The notes under the pieces were generated by a model. That model searched no databases and was not told the DNA's origin. It saw nothing but the letters and a program-made list of their open reading frames with translations. The translations under genes were made by a program, and so were the position numbers. Below, piece by piece: positions 10,950 to 21,626 of a stretch of DNA of 64,000 nt; position 1 is the stretch's first letter; each line of letters starts with the position of its first letter. The DNA comes from S009-33 sp041694255 (lineage in GTDB: Bacteria > Patescibacteriota > Gracilibacteria > Absconditabacterales > Absconditicoccaceae): NCBI GenBank assembly GCA_041694255.1, contig JASMTN010000010.1, forward strand, positions 1 to 64,000, read 5' to 3'.

Positions 10950-11900
10950 TTAATAATTATCTAAAAACCATTTATAAGAAAGTTTTATACCTTCCTTCAA
11001 ATCAACTTTATGCTCCCATCAAAGTCCATGCATCTTACTTGGGTCAGTTAATTTCCTAGGTGTTCCATTTGGCTTGTTTGTATCCCATACTATGTTTCAG
11101 TTAAATCATACCTCTTTTTGTATAGTCTCTGCAAGTTCTTTTATAGAAATTTCTACTCAAGTTCATATATTGAAAAATATCTCTCACTTTTCATTTTGCT
11201 CCTTTGTAGGATTGAAATGATCCATCAAGTATATACAAGCTTCTGCCATATCTTCTACATAAAGAAATTCTCTATAAGGACTACCATCTCACCAAAGAGT
11301 AACTTCTTTTTTTCAATTTACTTTTGCTTCATGAAATTTTCTTATCATAGCAGGTAGTACATGAGAGTTTTCCAAATCAAAATTATCATATGGACCATAT
11401 AAATTGGTAGGCATACAAGCTATAAAATTTGTTCCATATTGACGATTGTAGCTTTGACACATTTTCATACCTGCTATCTTTGCTATAGCATAAGGTTCAT
11501 TTGTAGGTTCCAACTTCCCACTTAAAAGTTCTTCTTCCTTCATAGGTTGATTAGCAAACTTTGGATATATACAAGTAGATCATAGAAATAATAATTTTTT
11601 AACACCATGTAGATAAGCATTATGAATTACATTATTCTGTATTTGTAAATTTTGATAGATAAAATCTGCTGGATAATTATTGTTTGCTAGTATACCTCAT
11701 ACTTTTGCAGCAGCTAAGAAAACATACTCAGGTTTTTCTTGTTGAAAAAATTTTTTAACTTGATCTGTATTGGTTAAATCCAATTCTTTTGAACTTTTAC
11801 ATATCAAGTTTGTATATCATAGATTTTCCAATTTTCTTTTGATGCCAGAGCCTACAAGTCCATTATGTCAGGCTATATATATTTTTGATTTTTTTTCCAT
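10950..11900 (-). CDS. fcl: GDP-L-fucose synthase
   Basis: A 316-aa epimerase/reductase that converts GDP-4-keto-6-deoxymannose to GDP-L-fucose with NADPH. The Rossmann start is KIYIAGHNGLVGSGIKRKL, then AAAKVGGILANN, FLGSTCIYPKFANQP (catalytic Ser and the Cys) and EPYAIAKIAGMKMCQSYNRQ (the YxxxK pair). The C-terminal TPRKLTDPSKMHGLGW is family-specific. It is on the same strand as gmd and manC; only the four-helix-bundle ORF separates it from gmd. Confidence 0.95.
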
Positions 11901-11905
11901 CGTAA

Positions 11906-12346
11906 TAAAGATTAAAGAATAAAGGATAAAGATTAAAGGGTAATATTTTTTATATATCAAGATAACATTTTTGAAATTTCTATTGTCATATTTAGCATAT
12001 ATTTATAATCATCATTATTTATATATCATAATTCTTTTCATATTATTATCATGTTTCTAACTTCTCAACAAGATCATTTAGCTATAAATAAAAATTGCTT
12101 GAGTTCTTTATTGGTTTGTCTTTCAAATCATTCTGCAATATTATTAGAAACCGATATTCAGGCTCTTTGTATTTGATCCCTAAATCAAAAATCTTTACTA
12201 TTTTGAAAAATTTTATAAATTTTAATAGCTAAATCTTTTGATTTTTCCCAAAAAAGTAAATCTTCAAAACCTTTGTATCTGCTTTCCATTATGTAAAATT
12301 AAAGAATAAATATCTTTCATCTTTAGTCTTTCATCTTTAGTCTTTT
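11906..12346 (-). mobile_element. IVS-like element: inverted repeat enclosing a four-helix-bundle ORF
   Basis: The 118-aa ORF at 11933-12289 is enclosed by arms 11906-11939 and 12313-12346 that are inverted copies of each other over 34 positions (about 76 percent by eye). Both are built from AAAGA/TCTTT blocks (AAAGACTAAAGATG twice in one arm). A transcript would fold into a long imperfect stem with the ORF in the loop, the arrangement seen in 23S rRNA intervening sequences and in the insert at 42020-42430. The arms are low complexity, so the fold needs testing. Confidence 0.55.
11933..12289 (-). CDS. Four-helix-bundle protein of the 23S rRNA IVS family
   Basis: A 118-aa protein with the family pattern: FEDLLFWEKSKDLAIKIYKI, then FRDQIQRAGISVSNNIAEGF (the R-A-x-S-x-x-x-N-I-A-E-G signature, residues 43-58), KELKQFLFIAKGSCGEVRNM and a last helix. 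Members are encoded in intervening sequences of 23S rRNA in Leptospira and Coxiella, and also free-standing in genomes; their function is unclear. Here it lies between gmd and fcl inside an inverted repeat. A paralogue is encoded within the RNase P RNA gene (42040-42390). Confidence 0.9.
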
Positions 12347-12349
12347 GTT

Positions 12350-13447
12350 TTATTCATATTGATTTAAAATCTCATATCCATGTTTTTTTAAAATTTCTTG
12401 TTTTTTGCAAGATTCTATATCAGAAGCTACCATCTCTTTACACATATTTCTTACAGTATATTCAGGTTCCCATCATAGTTTTTCTCTTGCTTTTGAACTA
12501 TCTCATAATAGATAATTTACCTCTGCAGGACGGAAATATCTTGGATCTACTTCTATCAAGCATTCTCAAGTTTTTTCATTATATCATTTTTCTTCTATTC
12601 AAGTTCATTCCCATCTTATCTTGATTCAAGCTTCTTCAAAAGACCAATTTACAAAATCTCTTACAGTATAAGATTCTCAAGTTGCTATAACAAAATCTTC
12701 TGGTTTTTCTTGTTGTAACATAAGCCACATAGCTTTTACATAATCTTTTGCATGCCCCCAATCTCTTTTTGCATCTAAATTTCAAAGATATAGTTTATCT
12801 TGTAGTCATAGATATATCTTAGCAACAGCCATTGTTATCTTTCTTGTAACAAAAGTTTCTCATCTTAAAGGAGATTCATGATTGAAGAGTATACCATTAC
12901 AAGCAAACATATCATAAGATTCTTTATAGTTTCTTGTTATCCACATAGCATATAGTTTTGAAACTCCATATGGACTTCTTGGATGCATAGGAGAATCTTC
13001 ATTGTATCAAGCTTCTGGTCTATTATAATTCATTCATCCATAAAGTTCACTTGTAGATGCTTGATAAAATTTTGTTTTCTTCTCAAGATTTGCAACTCTT
13101 ATTGCTTCAAGAAGTCTTAAAGTTCAAAGACCATCAGAATTTGCAGTATATTCTGGCATATCAAAACTTACAGCCACATGAGATTGTGCGGCAAGATTAT
13201 ATATCTCATCTGGTTTTATATCAGACACAAGTTTTATCAAGTTTGTACTATCTGTAAGATCTCCATAATGCAGGAAGAAATTCTTTTTTTCTGCATGAGG
13301 TCATTGATATAGATGATCTATCCTATCAGTATTGAAAAGTGAAGCTCTTCTTTTGATACCGTGTACTTCATATCATTTATCAAGCAATAATTCAGCTAAA
13401 TAAGCTCCATCTTGTCAAGTTATTCAAGTTATAAGTGCTTTTTTCAT
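12350..13447 (-). CDS. gmd: GDP-mannose 4,6-dehydratase
   Basis: A 365-aa short-chain dehydrogenase/reductase that makes GDP-4-keto-6-deoxymannose, the precursor of GDP-fucose. MKKALITGITGQDGAYLAEL has the GxxGxxG NAD(P) loop with TGA glycines. HGIKRRASLFNTDRIDHLY and LHYGDLTDSTNLIKL are GMD signatures. FYQASTSELYG and SPYGVSKLYAMWITRNYKES carry the catalytic Ser/Glu and YxxxK. NHESPLRGETFVTRKIT and AKRDWGHAKDYVKAMWLMLQ complete the family. Length is typical. The ORF element separates it from fcl. Confidence 0.96.
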
Positions 13448-13469
13448 ATTTTTTATTTATAAAATAAAG

Positions 13470-14819
13470 TTATTTCCTTCAAAATACATCATCAAATCTA
13501 ACTATATCATCTTCTTCAAGATAGTCTCATATCTGACTTTCTATGATATGAAGATCTACTTTTCAACAGTTTTCTACTCTATGTTTGGATCATATAGGTA
13601 TGTATGTACTTTCTCATTTAGATAGTATAATTTCCTTATCATCAAGTGTTATCTTTGCAGTTCCACTAACTATTACCCAATGTTCTGATCTATGATAATG
13701 TAATTGACTAGATAGTTTTTTTCACGGAAGTACAGTTAGTCTTTTGGTTTTAAAACCAGTTCATTCATCTATGATAGTATATTTTCACCAAGGTCTATAT
13801 ACTGTATTTGAATAATTTAGTATGTTTTTTTTATCTTTTTTTAATGTTTTTACAAGTTCTTTTACTTTTTGAGAATCTCATTTATTTGCAATAAGCAATG
13901 CATCATCTGTATCTACAACAATAAGATTTGAAACTCATACATTTGTAATTAGTTTATCTTTTTTCTCACACATAATAAAATTATCTTTACCATCTATATT
14001 TATAGTATTTTCATTTTTATAATTTATATCTTCAAGATATTCTTGTATGGAATCAAAACTTCATAAGTCATTCCAATATATATCAAGTTTTGACATTTTA
14101 ATATTGTTAGTTTTTTCAAGTAATCAATAATCTATAGATACATCTGGTAATTTATCAAAGTTTTTTAAAACTCAGTTTTTAATTATATTATAATATTCTT
14201 TATTATTTTGTTGTAATTCGTTAGTAAAAACCTCTTTCTTTAAAAGAAAAATACCCGCATTCCAATAATATCCATTTTCAATATATTTAACAGCAGTTTG
14301 TTTATCAGGCTTTTCTTTAAATTCAACAACATCTGATATATCTTGATTTTGTGTTTTGGTTGATATATAACCATAGCCAGTATGTGCTTGAGTTGGTTTG
14401 ATTCAAAAAGTTATGATACTTTGATTTGTATGTTTGATACTTTTTTGTACAGTTTCAATAAACACATCCTCATCTTTAATAATATGATCTGAAGGTAATA
14501 TCAATGCCACATCTTCTTTTGAAAAATAATCAAATCATAAACTTATAGCTCACATAGTATTTTTTCATTCTGGTTCTAAGATGATGTTTTTTTCTTCTAT
14601 ATTTGCTTGGTTCATGCAGTGAAATTTGTAATCTTTATTTGTTATTACATATATATTTTCAATATTTGTTAGTTTCAAAGCTCTTTCAAATGTTTGTTCA
14701 AATAATGATTTACCTTGAAGCTCTTTTAGTTGCAAAAACTGTTTAGGGTAATATTTTCTAGATAATGGCCATAGTCTTGTTCATGATCATCATGCAAGTA
14801 TAACTACTTTTACCTCCAT
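13470..14819 (-). CDS. manC: Mannose-1-phosphate guanylyltransferase, bifunctional form with cupin domain
   Basis: A 449-aa protein. The N-terminal nucleotidyltransferase domain starts VKVVILAGGSGTRLWPLSRK (pyrophosphorylase signature) and continues YPKQFLQL, ALILPSDHII and VEFKEKPDK. The C-terminal cupin domain (about residues 330-449) has YRPWGKYTIIDEGTGFKTKR, LSSQLHYHRSEHWVIVSGTA and IPIGSKHRVENCG, the mannose-6-phosphate isomerase half. It makes GDP-mannose for gmd, 22 bases downstream. The TGA-TGA pair in the AGG motif is a clear code-25 marker. Confidence 0.95.
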
Positions 14820-14882
14820 ATTTATGTTTATAAATTTAAATTAGATTGTTATTTTATAACATTTTATCATAAAAAATCAAAC

Positions 14883-16394
14883 TTATCTTTTAAGTTTCTT
14901 TACTTCTTGTATGAAGATTTTAAATTCTTTTAAATTTATAATTACAAATCATATAAACCAAATGCATCATAATCCCAAAAGTATAAAGAAAGTTTTCCAT
15001 CTTGTAAATCAATCTATATAATCTAATCAATAATAATAAAATCATATAGCTATAATAGATAATATAGATAAGTTTTTAAAGATACTTGCTATATCATACT
15101 TTATCATATACTTTTTTCATAAAAAATATTCTGATAGAAGGAACATAAGGAGCCAACCAAGTCATGTTGCAAGTGCTGCCCCATATACTCATATAGTTTG
15201 TATAAGCAATATATTCATGATTATATTAAAAAATACAACCATCAAAAGTATCTTTATTCTTTCTTTTATCTTTCATATACCAGCAAGTAATTGAAAATTT
15301 ATCTGAACAAGAAAGTGAAACAATACAAAAAGTACAGAATATCTAAGTATCTCTCAAGAAGTTATAAATTTATCTCCAAATAGTGTATAAGCTATAAAAC
15401 TTGCAAATACGAAGAAAAACAAACTAAACATAATAGCTATGAGTATAAAAATCTTATTGAAAATCTGTTTGATAAGTTTTATCTTTTGTATATCTTTCTT
15501 TCAATATAATTGTGAAAATACTGGAAACAAAAAAGCAAATATAGGTCATATAAGTAAATTAGGAATCATCACTATACTTAGATAATTTGTATAATAACCC
15601 GCATCATGAGATCAAAGTAAATAAATCACCATTTGCATATCTATCTGTCAAAGTATAGTTCAAGCTCATATTCATATAAGTACAAAACTTGCATAAGAAA
15701 AAACTTCTTTTATAAGTTTGGTATCTATAGTAAAAACAGCTTGTTTAAGATATGTTTTATAATATCTTAGATAAAAAACTATAAGAGTGATAATAAGTCA
15801 TGCATAAAGTCATATCAACCAAGCATAACTATAATTTAAAAGCTCACCATATCATCATATAAATATAAAAATCACAGCTGACATTATAAAAAGCATCCTT
15901 ATAAATTCTGTTAATTTGTTTAAGAAAGTATTTTGAACTGCTAGAAAAAATGTATTTATTGTTCTAAATATGTTTATTCATATAAAGAAAAATGCAAATA
16001 TCTTTAAGACCTCTACAGCACTTTCAGATTTAAAATAATAAGTTCAAAGAAAATCCGCTCATAGATAAAAACCTACTGCTATAAATAAAGAAGTTATAAA
16101 TTGCACAAAAAAAGCATAGAAGATAACAGATTTTACTTTATCATATTCTTTTTTTTCTATAAATTTGGGTAGGAAATATTTTAAACTTTCACTCATTCAT
16201 AAGTCATTGTAAGTTGCAAGCAAAGTAACCAAACTTATGATACCATAAAGAACTCAAACTTCTTCAACAGATATATCTTGTGATATAAGTATCTTTATGA
16301 TATATCAAGTAGGAGCTATAACAAAAGAAAAAAAATATAACCAAAATCATTTTTTTAAAAACTTTTCTGAAAGTGTCTTATGTGAATCTATCAT
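14883..16394 (-). CDS. Wzx-type oligosaccharide flippase
   Basis: A 503-aa polytopic membrane protein with about 12-14 hydrophobic segments. Examples are GFWLYFFSFVIAPTGYIIKI at the N-terminus, VLYGIISLVTLLATYNDLGM, IFAFFFIGINIFRTINTFFL, SFVLIGIGAGTILGQIDMQM and ILLMVVFFNIIMNILLIQTI. The arrangement and the early YNDLGMSESLKYFLP match the MATE/MVF polysaccharide flippases. It would move lipid-linked glycan units across the cytoplasmic membrane. It is the membrane gene of the minus-strand glycan operon, upstream of manC. The C-terminus is lysine-rich and ends at TAA 14883. Confidence 0.9.
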
Positions 16395-16402
16395 TTTTGA
16401 TT

Positions 16403-16423
16403 TTTTTAGGTAAATAATAAGTT
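16403..16423. repeat. 21-bp direct repeat, left copy, next to second DUF4143 ATPase
   Basis: TTTTTAGGTAAATAATAAGT plus T matches 17814-17834 at 20 of 21 positions. The copies bracket the ATPase gene 16473-17699, with a repeat-to-repeat unit of 1411 bases. The copy lies nine bases upstream of the flippase start, as expected if the ATPase gene inserted in the flippase leader region. Confidence 0.7.
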
Positions 16424-16472
16424 TTTTGTACAACATTTTAAATATATTGAATATTTTTGTTAGTATTTTTCT

Positions 16473-17699
16473 CTAAATATCATAAAAAGCTTTTATAAAT
16501 ACTTTTTTATTATCTATATTTCTTTCAAAGTTATTAAATTTACTTGATTTTATAAAATATTTAATTTTTTCTTTATATTGTTTTTCAAAACTACTAAATA
16601 TCTTAGGTATATTATCTTTATTGTTTGATTTGGCTTCTATAGGTATCAGTTTTCAAGATGTTTCATATATAAAATCTATTTCACTTCCATTTAATTTTTG
16701 ATAAAAATATAGATTTTCATTTATTCATACATTAAACCTTAAATTTAAAAATAACATTTGTTCAATATCTTTTCAAGATATGTTGTTTTTAAGTTCTAGC
16801 TTCTTTGAAAAATAATTTATAAATCCAAAACTATTAAAATATATCTTTTGTTTTTTTGAATGCTCTTTTTTCTTATCTGTATAAAAAGGTGATAGTGTAA
16901 ATATTAAATAACTTTTTTCTAAAAGAGATATAAAATATCTAACATCATTTACTTTTATTCAAAGCTCATTTGATATTCACTCATAAGAAAATAAACTACC
17001 AATATTGTTTGTAATATATACAATAATTTTTTGTAAATCTATAAATTTATTTGCTTTTACAAAGTTTTTTAAGTCTTTTTCAAATACTGAATCTATTATT
17101 GACTTAAGAATAAGTTTTTTGTCTTCATAGTTTGAAGTTAAAGCTACCTCAGGGTAAGAACCATAAGTTATAAATTCAAAAATATCATTTTCTAATAAAT
17201 TATAAGTATTTTCTCAAGATATAGATAAATCAACATTTTTTCACTTAAATAAAAGATATTCCTTAAAATCCAATGGAAATACTTCAATTTTTAAAATTCT
17301 TCAAGCAAGTCATTCAATAATATCTCATACTATATCATAATTTCAAGAAGCAGAAGATATAAATCTTTTGTTATCAAATTTGTCTATTAGTCATTTTAAA
17401 ACAATATTAAAATTTTTAACTCTTGTAACTTCATCAAAAAATATAATATCATAATCATCAAAATCTATTCAGTAATATCATTGTATATAGTTAATAAAAT
17501 CTTTTAAATTTTTAAATTCTATAATTCAAAATGAAGCAATTTCATCAAAATTTATATAAAAAGATTTTTTATTACTTTTTTTAATCATATATTTCATCAA
17601 ACTTGTTTTTCAAACTTGCCTTGCTCATACTAAAAAAACACTTTTTTTAAGATCTAAAGCTTTATTCATTTTACTTATATATTTTTTTCTTTCTATCAT
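16473..17699 (-). CDS. AAA ATPase with DUF4143-type C-terminus
   Basis: A 408-aa second member of the COG1373-like family. Walker A is VFLVGARQVGKTSLMKYM, Walker B is YDIIFFDEVTRVKNF, then ISSASGNYDIVG and LAGRILKIEVFPLDFKEYLL, matching the first copy's SGRYIDFEILPFSYSEYL. YGSYPEVALTSNYEDKK and the C-terminal GSEIDFIYETSGKLIPIEAK are the conserved nuclease-like part (D/E-x-K). The two copies are divergent paralogues rather than a recent duplicate. A 21-bp direct repeat flanks it. Biological role unknown. Confidence 0.88.
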
Positions 17700-17813
17700 G
17701 AAATTATATATTAAGTGTTAAATTCAAAAATATTTTAAAGTTTTTAACATAAAAATCAAATAATAATTAAAGTTTTTCATACTTAATGGTTGGTATATAA
17801 AAATAATAATCTC

Positions 17814-17834
17814 TTTTTAAGTAAATAATAAGTT
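17814..17834. repeat. 21-bp direct repeat, right copy
   Basis: This copy matches 16403-16423 with one mismatch and lies between the ATPase start and the end of the galE fragment. The rest of the 153-base gap 17700-17852 is A/T-rich with no gene seen. Confidence 0.7.
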
Positions 17835-17852
17835 CCAATGTATTTTTCAACT

Positions 17853-18608
17853 TTACTTACTATAAAATCTCCAAGCATTTTTCAAACTTTCTTCTAGTGA
17901 GATATTTGCTTTCCAATAAATTTCTTTTTCTGCTATTTTAGGATTACAATAAACATCTGCTAAGTCTCATTCTCTTCTAGGAGCTATCTTGTAGGGAATT
18001 TCTTTTCAAGTAACTTCTTTGGCAGTTTGTAGCATATCAAGGACAGATACAGATTTTCAAGTTCAAAGATTATAAGTTTTTAAAGTTCAAGTATTGTTAT
18101 TTTCTATGAGTTTATAAGCTTTTATGTGTCAGTTTATAAGGTCATTTACATCTATATAATCTCTTTTTCAAGTACCATCATGAGTATCATAATCATCACC
18201 AAAAACTTGTAACTGCTTCAATTCTCAACTTGCAACTTTCATAATAAAAGGAAGTAGGTTGTTTGGTATACCATTTGGATCTTCTCATATATATCAGCTT
18301 TTATGAGCTCATATAGGATTGAAGTATCTAAGATTTATGATATCAAACTTTAAAAATTTTGCTAAGTCTTGAAGCATTTGTTCTATGATATACTTTGTAG
18401 TTCAGTATGGATTTGAGGTATTTCAAGTTTTATCAGTTTCTTTTGCACCGTCAAAACCTTTTTGAATAAAGATATCTTGATCATACACAGTTGCAGAAGA
18501 AGAAAAGATAAGTTTTTTTACATCATACTTTTCCATACAAGAAAAAAGGTTTATACTACCAGATATATTGTTTTCAAAATAATCTATAGTTTTTTCACAA
18601 TCTTCTCA
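17853..18608 (-). pseudogene. galE: 3' part of galE (UDP-glucose 4-epimerase), N-terminal NAD domain missing
   Basis: About 251 residues match the C-terminal three quarters of GalE: GEDCEKTIDYFENNISGSIN, KKLIFSSSATVY, NPYGTTKYIIEQMLQ (the YxxxK catalytic pair), INLRYFNPIGAHKSG, GTGKRDYIDVNDL, LGTGKSVSVLDM and REGDLADVYCNPK. The first roughly 80-90 residues with the GxxGxxG NAD loop are absent. Instead the frame continues without a stop into the decarboxylase-like sequence upstream. It cannot bind NAD in the normal way, so it is probably non-functional or part of a chimera. Confidence 0.8.
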
Positions 18609-20006
18609 ATTTTTTAAATTATTAAAACTTTTTTGATTATTTGAAAATATGGGTACAATCAAAGAAACAAATCGATTAGTTTTAAAATTTATAATTTCAA
18701 AATGATTTTTATATTCATATTTTATTATGTTAGATAATATACGACCTAACTGCATTAAATATACTAAATAAGATCTAAATCAATCGTATCACATTGTATG
18801 TAAGGCTATGTATGCACTTGCTATTCATTTTCAGCTTCTAGAATGTTCAATTGAATAATCAAAATTGGCCATTTCTCATATAATCTTATCTTTATGAGGA
18901 ATATTTTCAGATCAGTTTATATATGATAATTTTTTATAGTTTTTAACAACAAAAAAGGCAGAATTATATGCACATAATCAAGTTTTATGAAAATCTGCTC
19001 AGAATGAATCTGCATATTTTAATTTATTAAGAATACTGAAATTGTATTTAATTTTATTTAGATCTTCTTGATGGATTTGTAAAGAGTTTTTTATAAAATT
19101 ATAATCTTTAAAAAAGAGCCAAACTCGTCAGTTAACTGTATCTAAATGAATATGTGGTTTTTTTATATTATATTTTTTTATGAATTTTTTAACAATAATG
19201 TCAATATCACTCAAATCATCTAGTGCATGATTAATTGTCTCTCAACCATTTGCTATAACACAAACCACTTTTTTATCATTTTTTATTAATGAAAGATATT
19301 TTTTATAAAAGTCATCTAGATCCATTTTTCATTCTTCTATAGATTTAATTCTTATACACTTATTAGTTCATATTCATAAAAATCAACAAATTGATGTAAT
19401 TACATGATGGTTTGTTTCTCATGTGAGTATGTAATAATCTTCCTTTATTCCATTATTTATAACATCATTTGAAAATTTTCAAATAGATATTTTAATTGCA
19501 TTTAATAAAGTAGCAGTTCAAGAAAATACAGCCATTCAGTCTGAAGTATTATAATCAAATCAGGCTAAGTCTGAAAGAATTTTTATAACTTTTTTTTCTA
19601 TAACAAGAAAATTTCATCATACCTCTTCCATAATGCAATTTGGATTATATATATCAACTACCGTATTGGCTGCTATAGTAGGTATCAACGGGCTTATTCA
19701 TATATTATAAGCAGTCTTTGTTGAATTTCGTATTATAGCTCAGTTAAATCATTCTATAAATTTATCAAATACATTTTCTATACTTCATTATTTAACTGTT
19801 ATTTTTTCATATTTTAATTCATTAATAAGTTTTTCATTTTTATTTTTTGAAGGAAATATTGGTTGATCATTTCTAACCATTTTTAACTTCAATTTATGCA
19901 TAATATAGTCAATATATTTTTTTATATCAGAGTAATTATCATAATTCTCATTAAAAAAATACTTTTTATATTTAAAGAAATGTTTATTAAATTTATACCT
20001 ATACAT
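18609..20006 (-). pseudogene. PLP-dependent group II decarboxylase, interrupted by a TAA and fused to galE fragment
   Basis: The frame resembles group II (glutamate/tyrosine-type) decarboxylases: IYNPNCIMEEVGGNFLVIEK, MAVFSGTATLLNAIKIS, ANGGETINHALDD, IHLDTVNGRVWLF (the PLP Asp) and DSFGADFHKTGLC (the Schiff-base Lys). The ATG at 20006 gives 72 residues ending at TAA 19788-19790. The same frame then stays open for 645 more codons, through this gene and the galE fragment, to 17853. An in-frame nonsense codon plus a joined partner argues for decay after a deletion. A sequencing or assembly error at 19788 or at the junction (about 18608) is possible. Confidence 0.7.
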
Positions 20007-20041
20007 ATGGATTTTATAAATAATGCAAAAAATAAATTAAA

Positions 20042-21397
20042 CTATCTTAATCCATATCATAAACTATTTTCAAGGCTTTCTCTTATTTGAAAATATACTT
20101 CATTTATTTCTTCATTTGTAAGTGTTTTTTCTAATGATCTAAATGTAATTCTTATACATACAGACTTTTTATCTCAGAATTTTTCTCTATTTTCAAATAT
20201 ATCTATAATTTTAACCTCTTCTATCAAATCTCATGCATCCAGTGCTAAATCTCTAATAATACCAGATATCTCAAATAAATCTGCCTCTGAACTTTCTGTC
20301 AATTCAATTCATCATTCTTTTTTACTTTTTTCATCATCTTTTATAAATTTGTTCAATCAAGAAAAGAAAGAAATATCTTTGTATACAGGAGGAAAATTGC
20401 TAACTTCTTCAAAAGGTTTCATATCTCACCATTGCTTAGTAATTCTTTCATCATCACTCCAAAACATTCTTATGTCAGATACTTTCTTCATCCCCATAGC
20501 CAATCTTTCTATACCAAAACCAAAGGCCCATCAATTATATTTTTCTGGATTTATTCATAATTTTTCTAAAACTGAAGGATGAACTACTCAAGCTCACAAA
20601 ACTTCAATTCGATTTCATTCCTTTTCATCATAAACTTCTACTTCCAAACTATCAGTTGTATATGGAAATTGATCTTTATTAAATCTATAGTCAACTCATT
20701 CTCAAAAAAGAGCTGTAATTGTTTTTGATAAAACCTCCTTAAGTGTATCCTGATTTATTATATCTTTATCTTTGGATGTAATTCTAAGTCAATCAATTTG
20801 ATGAAAACATTCATGATGAGTTTTGTCTAATTCATCTACCCTATAAACCTTTCACCAAGATAAAGCTTTTACTTCTCATGTTTGTTCTAATTTTTCTTTA
20901 CCATCTCAATCATTCAAATAATAATGCCACATAACTGATGTGTGAGGCCTAAGCAATATACTATTTTCAGAATTATCAGATTTGTCTATGAAATAGCTAT
21001 CACTAGGTCTTCTAGCAACATGATCTTTAGGGAAATTAAATAAGTCAAAAGTTTCCGATTCACTAACTATTTCAGGAACTTTTATATGATCAAATCATTC
21101 AAAAAAACATGAACCAATAATCCTTGCAATAATAATATTTACTGGATGTCCTTTATAATTTGACAAATCAGGCATATCCAGAACTCTAAGGATTCTTTTG
21201 AAATAAGCTCTTTCTTTTTCATTCAAATCTATTCAGTCAATTTTATTCTTTATGTACTCCACCCATTTTTTGTTTAAAGAATCTTTTTTTGAAACATCAA
21301 TTAAAGACATTGTCCCTCTTAATTCATTCTTAGTTTTAGACATTCTATCTGTTTTTTTAAGATTTAAATACCTACATTCATTATATCTGTTTTTCAT
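20042..21397 (-). CDS. pheS: Single-chain phenylalanyl-tRNA synthetase with C-terminal FDX-ACB domain
   Basis: A 451-aa class II synthetase charging tRNA-Phe. The catalytic core has LLRPHTSVMWHYYL, GKVYRVDELDKTHHECFHQI, IEVLGAGVVHPSVLEKLG and GWAFGFGIERLAMGMKK (motif 3). From about residue 355 comes FPPVYKDISFF and then EEVKIIDIFENREKFGDKKS and SVCIRITFRSLEKTLTNEEI, an FDX-ACB anticodon-binding domain. Bacterial PheS is about 340 aa and lacks this domain, which normally ends PheT. The layout equals the monomeric mitochondrial enzyme. No pheT lies next to it in this window. Confidence 0.88.
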
Positions 21398-21410
21398 TTT
21401 ATTAAATTAT

Positions 21411-21438
21411 AATATAAATAAATATATTTTTTTTTCAA
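21411..21438 (-). promoter_or_regulatory. Possible promoter for pheS
   Basis: On the minus strand TTGAAA (21433-21438) is followed 16 bases later by TATATT (21411-21416), 13 bases before the pheS ATG. Spacing equals that of the stronger TTGACA promoters elsewhere in the window. In such AT-rich DNA the match is only suggestive. The remaining gap 21439-21626 shows no gene. Confidence 0.4.
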
Positions 21439-21626
21439 GACATATTACTACTACTATTTTGTTAAATATTAATTATTTTACAGTATAGTAAAGACAAACT
21501 ATTTAATAAAATAATAGACCAAACTTTATATATAACATAAAAAATTATATATTCTTACTATTCAAGTCTATTATTAAATTATTATGAATAATATTTTTGT
21601 TTTCATTTTTATTTTTATTTAAGAAT

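Noticed and set aside
13057..13257. Plus-strand 66-residue frame within gmd
   Set aside because: Antisense shadow of gmd, with no family match and no start context of its own.
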